Source: Aphrophora alni
Lineage: Eukaryota > Arthropoda > Insecta > Hemiptera > Aphrophoridae
Direction: 5' to 3'
Assembly (NCBI GenBank): GCA_963513935.1
Contig: OY740765.1
Location: forward strand, 69,288,253-69,352,252
Length of the DNA stretch: 64,000 bases
Below the pieces are notes generated by a model that was not told the origin of the DNA, searched no databases, and saw only the letters and a list, made by a program, of their open reading frames with translations. Positions 56,050-64,000 of this stretch are shown here, piece by piece (the first letter of the stretch is position 1; every line of letters begins with the position of its first letter). The position numbers and the translations under genes are program-made.

Positions 56050-57960
56050 TAAAAAAGTGTTGCAATAGCTGGCTCTAAACAATATACCTCACTCAGTAAC
56101 CTGACAAGGTATATAAACCCTCCATGACCTAAAAAGAGGGTCAGTCATTATTGAAGACACCAACAGTGACAGCCACAGGCTCTGATCATGAAATCATTAG
56201 AATCAAAGCAGCAGGAAAACTAAACCAAACCAATATTTCAGGTAGGCTGTTCTTAATCAAAAGTAAACCTTTTGAAGGCCCCGGAATGTTTTGTGGGGGT
56301 TGGTTATTATGGTATAAGTTGAAATTTTTGAAATCCTTTCAGAAACGCAAACACATTGATGTAAATTAAATGGTTGAAAAGGTAAAACAATGTATATAGA
56401 GAATGAATCTAATGATAAATGTTAAGATATTTGATTTAAAATTGAATATTTTTAATAATCAGAAAGTCGCATTACGTTGAATCGGTAGACTAGTATTGGC
56501 CCCTGGTGGTAAAACGAACGAAGAAGGCTGGCTACTTGGCAAAACTCTTTTTTATGCACTCATATCCACAGACGTCCTGTCCCAGACAAGCTGCCTAATT
56601 ATTAATTAGTGACACACCCACTGCAAACTCTTTTGATAAAAAGACAACTTTCTTAATGCTTCGTAGTTGTTAAGTGATGTACCTACTGGATGTGAATGTT
56701 CATATAATTTGATTTAAAACAACTCCAAAAAAGCCATTGTTATATGCTTATTGTTAAAACACAAGGGAGAAATAATAATGTGAATAAAATAAAACTAAAA
56801 TAATAAAGAAATAATGTATTGAATTGGTTGTTGTTCAGTATCATTTTTCTTAAAATTTCGTGCTAATTAAAAAACAATATTTTGTCTAACTTATGCAGGA
56901 ATAAAAATATTTTACCATATGTGTCCAGTAATCATTTCGCCGGCTGCACAAGGGCGAGGTATTGTGTGAGTGTATGCTGTATGTATGTTAGTAGGGCGAC
57001 CCTTCCTCCAGCCATCATTTTTCATTTTACAAACTATAATTCTGTAAACTACAAGTTCAATGAATACCATATTATTAATACTATGGGAGACCTACTGGTT
57101 ACTTTGCACACAAACACTGTGATTGCTCGCTCTGCTTACATAATTGTAAGCGAAATAATAATGTTTTTGATAGGCTAAACATGTAATCCATTGAATTACA
57201 AATGTGTATACAAAATCTGAACTCAATGTTTCATGAACTTTCTTCTTTGTTTTAACTTGAGATCTAAGAGTACTGGGAGAACCTCGTAGAAAGCCTTTAT
57301 ACTAGTATTTAATCGATGCACTGCCAACTACAACTAAATGTTGTACATAACCTTCTTATACATAACCTCCAATAAGAAATTTTTTTTTTTTACATTTATT
57401 TACTAATAGAATGTAGGCCTAACTTTCAGAAAAACTATTACACCTATAAAACAAAAGTGTCTAATGTAACCATCACTGAAATATTTTTTTAAATAGGTTG
57501 AGTAATTTCTTAGATTACCCTGAATAACCGCACAAACAAACATACATAGCTAACATACTAATAAACAAAGGATTTTTCTTTCTAATACTAGCCTACCTTC
57601 TTTCGATATCCTATTCTATACGTTTTGTATTTAATGTGATAATTAAAATAGGCTACTGTTGCAACGGTTTGACTTAATGTTGTTGTCCAGTATTGAATGT
57701 AAAAATCAACTTACATTTTCTTTTTGGTATATATAAAAAAATGTGTTTTTTATAACAAAATCAAACCCTACGAGCCTCACTATAAAACATCACTAACCTC
57801 CATACAGATCTATCAAAGACTAAAATAATAACGAAAACTCTAAAAAAAACTCAAACTTTGTCGAAAATAATATATCCATGCCTTGTGTTTGTGTTCTATA
57901 TAAGCCAAAATTCTTAGTGTGACAATATAGCTACAGACTTCTTCCTTTGTTGCAAGATTC
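56050..57960. other. AT-rich DNA with no clear gene
   Basis: An exon-like piece around 56150-56243 (TPTVTATGSDHEIIRIK, then CAGGTAGGC) lacks a good acceptor. The 98-codon frame at 56882-57178 matches nothing and starts at a non-ATG codon. Confidence 0.35.
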
Positions 57961-57963
57961 CGT

Positions 57964-58128
57964 AGTAACACCACCAAATTTAATTTTTTTATTTCACTTA
58001 GTTTTTGAGTTATGGCACTTTAAAGTTTTGACATTTTTCAATTTCTGCGCCTTGGATAATGCCAAACTAAATGTGTCATAACTCAAAAACTAAGTGAGAT
58101 AAAAAGTCGAAATTTGTTGGTGTTACTT
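57964..58128. repeat. Foldback hairpin, arms about 54 bp
   Basis: The left arm 57964-58018 and right arm 58074-58128 share TCACTTAGTTTTTGAGTTAT and GTAACACCA(C/A)CAAATTT, with a 55-bp loop. It is non-coding. Confidence 0.7.
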
Positions 58129-58434
58129 ATCTCTATATATACAACAAACATAGCGAGTTTCATAAAAATCTGAGGTGGTGGGTGAAATGGTTTGGTTGAA
58201 CTGACGTGGAATGATTCAACATCTTTTTACTATTTTTTATTCAAGTTTGACCAGAAAATTAAATTACCCTAAAATTTTAACGCACAGCCTAATACCAAAT
58301 TTGAACATTGGACTGGTCGCCATATGGAATTGGAGTAAAATACCAACCTCTAGTTTGCACAGTTATTTTATAGTAAATAAGACTTTTAAATTGTGGTATT
58401 CCTCGATGGCGCTTTTCATTTCAATACTTTCTTA

Positions 58435-59104
58435 TACAAGGTGTTAAAAAAGTCCTAGGACGGTTAAATAATTTTTAAACTTGAAAAGCTAGAAACCTGA
58501 AACTATAGAAATGTTTTTATTTAAAAACTATCTTTTGGCATTATAAGATAAATTCACCCACACCCCAAAATAAGATTTTTGGAGGGGGCAACTAAAATTT
58601 TTTTAAATATAAAGTAGGCCTACTATAGAGTAATACTTCATTTAAAAAGTCTTTATTTAATAGAAAATAACTGTGCAACTAGAAGTCACTATTTTACTCC
58701 AATTCAAAATAATGATCTAGCAAATATGCGAATTGGCATTAAACTTAATAATTTAAATTTGAAAAAATAAATTTTTAGTTTAAATTAAAATGTTAGATTA
58801 ATACAACTTCCTGGTCACTTGAATAAAATAACAGTAAATGTGTTATAATTTTGTCTCATTATTATTATCCTTAAACTTATTAAACAAGACTTTAAAATTA
58901 AGGTATACTCCATGAGACTTTATATTTGAAAATTTTGAGTTCCCCCCTCCCTACAAAAACATTATTTTGATGTGGGATTGAATTTACCTAATAATGTCAA
59001 AATATGGTGTTTTTACACAGAAAAACATTTCTAAAATTTGAGCTACCTCTATTTAAAAGTTTAAAAGTAACTTAATCGGGCCGGGACTTTTATCACAACT
59101 GGTA
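58435..59104. mobile_element. TIR element of 666 bp with long arms
   Basis: TA-flanked (58435-58436, 59103-59104). The ends CAAGGTGTTAAAAAAGTCC and CAGTTGTGATAAAAGTCCC (complement) begin arms that stay alignable for about 200 bp, sharing AGAAATGTTTTT and TTTTCAAATATAAAGT-like blocks. No reading frame, so MITE-like. It may belong to the same broad family as the other CAGGGTG-type elements. Confidence 0.65.
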
Positions 59105-60390
59105 TAGTATATATATATATGTTTTAACAAGTTTATTGTTATGAAATATTTTAGCTTGCAGAGGACAAAGTTGGGTGTTAGTGAATTGTAACAATAGGTT
59201 AATTTTATTGAAATAATTTTTCATTTATCTACGATGACTAAAGGTAACATTATTCAAAAGAAAAATTGGTGGAAACATTTTTTTTTAAAATACACAGGGT
59301 ATTTACCATGTATTTCATCCTATACTAATCACCATCTTCCTTCTTGAGTAATTAATGTCATGTCTTATTATATTTAGTATTACAGTAGCCTATTTTGTTA
59401 AATTTCAGGCGCTCATTTATAGTGAGTATACGTGACAATCTCAAGGATACCTATCTGGATCTACACTTTTCTTCGAATGCAGTCTTGGAATTTTATGCTC
59501 TTTTCTTCTGTTTTTATAAGGTGATGGTGTCTAAGCTTGATTTGTGTAAATGTGTAGGATGGATGCACACTATTTGTGATAGCTTACTTGCTTATTTTTT
59601 AGTTTTTACCTATGCACTTTTTCTTTAATAAATATTATAGTTTTTATAGATGGAATATCATATAGCCTATGCTTTTTAACCTTACCTACCTACCTTGTCC
59701 TAGATGTAAAATATTTATCTATTATATAATTTATTAATTTTACTCGATAAAAGTTTTACACAAGTACCCTACAAAGTTTTACTGATCGAGTAAAATATTT
59801 TTATATAGTATGTGAATTCATCTTCAATATGAAAAACAAATCATTAATATTTTATAGTGCCTAGTATTTAATAAATAAACAAACATTTTACCATTACAAA
59901 TACAATGCACTGTGTTTATTTGTTTATTATGGCTCATAAATGTTAACTCACCAGCTTTGTAAACGTAATTAACATTGTAAAATGTGTAAGTATAAATTAG
60001 AAATCGTGCAATATTTTAAGAATGGACAAATGAATTTGATTACTTGTTTTCATCTAAACTTTTCTTTCTTTATGTCCTTTAATTAAAGGTGTCACAAGGG
60101 GTAGGTTGATATTTGAAAGTTTTAAATTGGAGGTGGGGGTGAGTGGGGAATGTTACTTATATTCCACAAAATTAGTTCCCCTTGGATGTAGGCTATTAAT
60201 GTTTCCCGCAAACCACACATTTGTCTCCTTTAGTTTTTTAATAAATTAAGCTGCAGGTTAAAAAACACCTGGTATATAATAGTTCATCACTTTATAGCAA
60301 AAGAGTACCATAACAGAATTAAATACAATAACATATAGGGAGGGTGAAAAGTAAGCACAAATGCAATGGCTTGACATTTTGCAGATTTCT
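59105..60390. other. AT-rich DNA
   Basis: The 77-codon frame at 59395-59628 follows a TTTCAG but has no supporting donor or homology. No gene is called. Confidence 0.35.
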
Positions 60391-60394
60391 GGTG

Positions 60395-60445
60395 GTTAAC
60401 ATCAACCGATAGTTAAACGGGTAATGGATAATCAAAGTTTTACTG
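60395..60445. repeat. Solitary Tigger-type terminus
   Basis: The complement reads CAGTAAAACTTTGATTATCC from 60443 leftward, a Tigger-style end that stops next to TA. The rest of that element was not found to the left. It abuts the left end of the next Tigger. Confidence 0.45.
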
Positions 60446-60543
60446 TACATTTTTTTTTTTGGTTATTACTTTTATGGTAAACTAAAACCTCGTTTATCCA
60501 AAAAAAAATTATCCAAACAAAATTTTGGGAAAATAATATTTTT

Positions 60544-61553
60544 TTAACCCTGGAAAGCTAAACTATCGTAAAAATTACGAGCATGTTTTGTTTTTGCCTA
60601 GTTTTCTCGCCTTAATCTGCATCAATGGACTCGCCCAGCCAGTTCCGTGTCTCACTGGGGCCTCTCAGTCAGTCAGTGTTTGGCGCGTTTTGGTGCAGTT
60701 TGTCAATTTTTTCCGCTGTTAGTCGCTCGTAAATTTTACGATAGTTTAGCTTTAACGTTTGGATTTTTCCATTAACCGTTTTGATTTGATGGCCTTAAAA
60801 CCATGGTTTCTTACAAGGTGAAAAGTTCAAAAATTGTTTTGCTACTATCTACTTGCCACGTAAAGCCTGTAATCGATCAAGTCTCCAAGAAACTTCAAGT
60901 AATCAAGACCTACAATGCCACAAAAGAGGCAGTTGATACGATGGACCAAATGTGTCACCAAATGTTGTGCAGCCGTAAGACTAAAAGGTGGCCTTTGTGC
61001 ATATTTTATGGCATGCTTAATATTATTCTTGTAAATTCATATGTCATTTACGTCACTAATGTTGTGAAAAGCGGCCAGAAACAACTGTCAAGAAGGAAGT
61101 TTGCCATGCAAATACACCAGAGCCTTATCGAGCCATGGCTTCAACAGCGGTTGCAGTACCCAACTTTGACTCGCAAACTCCGCCAATCTATTGCCGATAT
61201 CTTGAAAGTTCCGGTGCCAGGCAGGGCCCATGACCTTCCTCAAAACCTACCATGAACAATTTGTGGGATTTTCCCGTCAGTCAAGAGAAGGATGACAACA
61301 GTATACTGCTGCCGCTGCAACAAACCAATTTGCGCTGAGCATCGCGGAAAGTGCTGTCGACTGCGTCGAAGACTTGTAAATGTGTAAATTTGGCGCAAAC
61401 ATGTTTTTAGTGATAGGTTTTGACTATGTGCATTCATTAAAGTTCAATTTTGTAACCAGAAGTATTTTTTATTTATTTTTTTTAACCTGTCGTGAAATTT
61501 ACGATAGTTTAGCTTTAATGTAACTTTTGAACAGATTAGCTTTCTAGGGTTAA
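60544..61553 (+). mobile_element. Internally deleted piggyBac element (1 kb)
   Basis: The element at 60548-61549 sits between TTAA sites (60544-60547, 61550-61553), with ends CCCTGGAAAGCTAA and CCCTAGAAAGCTAA (complement). The motif GCTAAACTATCGTAAA occurs three times: at 60556 forward and at about 60731 and 61495 inverted. It carries only the C-terminal part of the transposase. It inserted just inside the left TIR of the Tigger. Confidence 0.88.
60803..61387 (+). pseudogene. piggyBac transposase, C-terminal portion
   Basis: An ATG frame (ACCATGG) of 150 codons reads VIDQVSKKLQVIKTYNATKE, VDTMDQMCHQMLCSRKTKRW, then WPLCIFYGMLNI, the hallmark DQM-RKTKRWP block after the last catalytic Asp (D in VDTMDQ). 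A TGA at 61253 interrupts the same frame, which then continues to a zinc ribbon, VYCCRCNKPICAEHRGKCC, and a stop at 61385-61387. So one in-frame stop separates the catalytic end from the ribbon. The N-terminal two thirds are deleted. The new ATG after the deletion may allow a short product. Confidence 0.75.
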
Positions 61554-61979
61554 AAATATTTTATCATACAGTAATTGAGCAAGTCACCACAACTTCCCTT
61601 GGTTGTTGTAATGATAACGTCTTGTTTTGTAATAAATACAATAAGTATACAGTTAATTTTATAACTGCAAAGCCAAAAACAATACATTGCAGTAATTTGA
61701 GCAAGAGTCCCGAGTGCAAGGATAAAATTACAGGACTAAATTACTGGCTTAAATAAGTAGAGTGTACTATTGAGCCAGGTATTTTCGCATGCAATCTCAT
61801 GTGATAGGTGCCGCTCTAGTTCAGTTAGACACTGTAGCCATTACAGTAAGCAAAGTTATTCAGCAGTTGTTTGTATCCTGTGTTCAAGTTGTTTGTTGGC
61901 GTTTCCTTTTTAAATCTTGTGTTGTTTTAAATTTTATTTAAGTAACGTTTTATTTATTCCAATCAGTTTGTAGTTGTGT

Positions 61980-63480
61980 GAAAAATCAGTATTTTGACTT
62001 GTGGTAAATGTCATTGAAAAGAAAGAAAGATCATTGTAACGATGCAAAATAAATTGGAGACTATTTTTAAGATTGACAAAGGTGAGACTTTAAGAAATGT
62101 TGCCGAGGAACATGGGGGTAGAGAGTTCCACTGTCAGAAATTGGGAAAATAAAATAAAAGAGCTCAAATTGAAGATTTTTGTGCAAAAATGGTTACAAAA
62201 GACAGTCTAGGAGATAGGAGCAGAGTTCGAAAAGCACAAAATGAGGAGGTGGGTGATGCCTTATTTTTTATGGATTCGTCAAGAAAGAGACTGTGGTGAC
62301 CCTATATCAGGCTCAATTTTACAAGAGAAGGCGTTAAGTTTTAATAAAAAACTAGGTGGCAATCCATTGTTTACGGCAACCATTGGGTGGTTAATGCTGT
62401 AGAAAGAACGGCATGGAATCCACCAGCTTACTGTTACAGGCGAAATATTATCGGCAAATGTTGAAGCTTTCGACAGTTATAAACTTACTTACGTATGTTA
62501 ATTGCAGATGAGAAACTTTCATCATCCCTAGTTTATAACACCGACAAAACTGGTCTTTTTTTAAATGTTGCCTAAAAAGTCCTTAGCATCTAAGCCTGAA
62601 GAAAAAACTAAAGGTTACAAAATAAGCATAGAATTTGTGACGTTGCTTTGTTGCACATATGCAACAGGTGAACACAAACTGCCCTTGCTGTTGATCGGGA
62701 AATCTGCAAAGCCAAGGGCTTTAAAAATGTAGATTTTAACTCTTTGCCAGTATTGTACTGATCATAAAAAAAACCTGGATGTCTGCAGACCTATTTAAGA
62801 ATTAGTTTTTCAAGCAGTTTATTCTGGTTGTAAAAAAAAAAAAAAAAACTCAGAAAAAAGAGAATGCCTGAGAAAGCAATGTTCCTAATTGATAGGCCTA
62901 ATGCCGCAATACATCCTCGAGAAGACAAAATGAGAAGTGATGATAGTTTTGTTAAATTATTTTCCAAATGTAACATCTCTAATTTAATCAATGGACATGG
63001 ACCCAGGCTCGATTGAAGCTTTGAAACGGAGATACCGTAAGGCACTTTTAAGTAAAATAATCAAGGAAATTGAAGATAAGAAAGAAGATAGCATGAACGT
63101 TTTGAAAAAAATTAACTTAAAAAATATAATTTACATGTATGCTGCTGCAAGGGAAGATGTTTCTCAAAAGACATAAAACTCATGGAAAAAGTTGTGGCCG
63201 GAAATGCCAAAATAACAGTGAAGCTGAAAATACAGATTGTATTGAAAGTGACTAGTCATCTGGAAATAAATAAATTATAGAAATGTTAAAAGAAATTGAA
63301 AGTTGTTAAAATGTGCAAGAGGAAGAAGTACCTGAATGGATAAATATAGATAATGATGATCCGGGATATCAGCTACTTTCAGAGAACGAGATCGTTGATG
63401 AATGTTCTAAACAATCCATGGAAGAGGAATCAAGTTCAGAAGATCATGAGAACAACACAGTGGCCACAACCATTTCACTT
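61980..63480 (+). pseudogene. Tigger transposase, multiply broken
   Basis: Fragments in order across frames: LETIFKIDKGETLRNVAEEHG (HTH), DPISGSILQEKALSFNKKLGG (CENP-B domain), HGIHQLTVTGEILSANVEAF, NTDKTGLF (first catalytic Asp, followed by Lys instead of Glu), LPLLLIGKSAKPRA, then the open piece at 62991-63176 with DPGSIEALKRRYRKALL (family LDQGIIxxFKxxYR; the Asp of DPG kept). An acidic tail with DNDDPGYQLLSENEIVDE follows. More than six stops or shifts; non-functional. Confidence 0.8.
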
Positions 63481-63901
63481 TAAGAGGCTACTACACTGTT
63501 TGACTAGCTTTAAAATTATTTAGAACGTCAAAACTAAACAAACCCAGGAGAAGTGATATTAATTCAAAGACTCCATGATTGTGCGGCTAAGAAAGAGTTT
63601 CATCGCTGAAGCAGAAAAACATAATGGACTTTTTTTTAAAGCAGTAGGACAAATTTAATTTAAGGTCTGTTGTGCTGTATTTTATTTTGAATCACTTAAT
63701 TTTAGTTGTTTACTTGTTTAAATATAACACATAGGCCCTAATAAATAATTGTATTGTTCCTGTAATTTTCAACGACAAATTATTTGATTTTTTCTTAAAA
63801 ACTGTAATTATGATAAAAAACGGCAAATTCGGTTTATCCGAAATTTTGTTCATCCAGAAAGGGTCTGATCCCATCAATTTCGGATAAATGAGGTTTCAGT
63901 G

Positions 63902-64000
63902 CATTACTAAAATGTAACAGATGTTGTAGAATTGACTAGGAAACAATACTAGCGAAACAATACTATACACAACTATTCTACTAGAACAAGTAACAACCTA
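63902..64000. other. Flanking AT-rich DNA
   Basis: Window end, nothing recognised. Confidence 0.4.

Larger units (their letters stand above)
60479..63901 (+). mobile_element. Decayed Tigger element with a piggyBac insertion
   Basis: The left end (60481 on: ACTAAAACCTCGTTTATCC) and the complement of the right end (CACTGAAACCTCATTTATCC at 63901 leftward) match, with a further shared ACAAAATTT block. Subtracting the 1-kb piggyBac copy and one TTAA leaves about 2.4 kb. Its transposase, downstream, is full of stops. Its TIRs differ from those of the Tigger at 35008, so it is another family. Confidence 0.75.

Noticed and set aside
56151..56369. Exon-like peptide TPTVTATGSDHEIIRIK
   Set aside because: A donor is present but the acceptor is poor, and no family match or neighbouring exon was seen.
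1..64000. CRISPR arrays, operons, rRNA or tRNA genes
   Set aside because: Eukaryotic repeat-rich DNA; no spaced direct repeats of CRISPR type and no complete structural RNA gene was seen.

Overview
The window is AT-rich nuclear DNA from an animal, very probably an insect. The host signal is three minus-strand exons with matching splice phases (31944-32031, 25621-25760, 20631-20760). Joined, they read as the N-terminal half of an ATF2-family transcription factor: the end of its C2H2 zinc finger, then the DQTPTPTR phosphorylation motif, then a DDTLHTPHVFP block. A possible fourth, phase-compatible exon lies at 5798-5853. The first zinc-finger exon and the bZIP exon were not found and are probably outside the window. 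No other host gene was recognised. The insect assignment rests on this gene, the transposon mix and the base composition; the order (perhaps Hemiptera) is only a guess.

Almost everything else recognisable is transposable elements, many nested in one another. From left to right: an array of short palindromes (about 2271-2446); an internally deleted piggyBac element that keeps only the acidic transposase N-terminus (3360-4423); a decayed transposase with an N-terminal helix-turn-helix (4999-5470); a complete, apparently young Ty3/gypsy LTR retrotransposon of 10,258 bp (6892-17149); two long non-autonomous piggyBac-type paralogs (17647-19406 and 26222-27946); and a composite in which an old piggyBac copy (33679-39560) carries a 415-bp TIR element and a complete 2.9-kb pogo/Tigger element with an intact 513-aa transposase.

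Further right are several foldback elements (40470-41155, 43199-43990, 44111-44714), a deleted Merlin element (45608-46182), and a full-length but dead mariner (46684-48000). A TIR element (48136-56047) is split by a 6.6-kb non-autonomous LTR element (48428-55069). A 666-bp TIR element lies at 58437-59102. A decayed second Tigger (about 60479-63901) hosts a 1-kb deleted piggyBac copy (60548-61549).

The two elements most likely to be functional are the gypsy element and the Tigger at 35008-37902. The gypsy LTRs of 2042 bp look identical. It has a 4-bp ATAT target duplication, an initiator-tRNA-Met primer site, an intact gag, and a pol reached by a textbook A AAA AAC -1 frameshift with a hairpin that holds the gag stop codon. 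The Tigger keeps its TIRs, DDD catalytic residues and a C-terminal PCNA-binding (PIP-box) motif. The other elements are broken or non-autonomous. Stretches without features are AT-rich intron or intergenic DNA with microsatellites.
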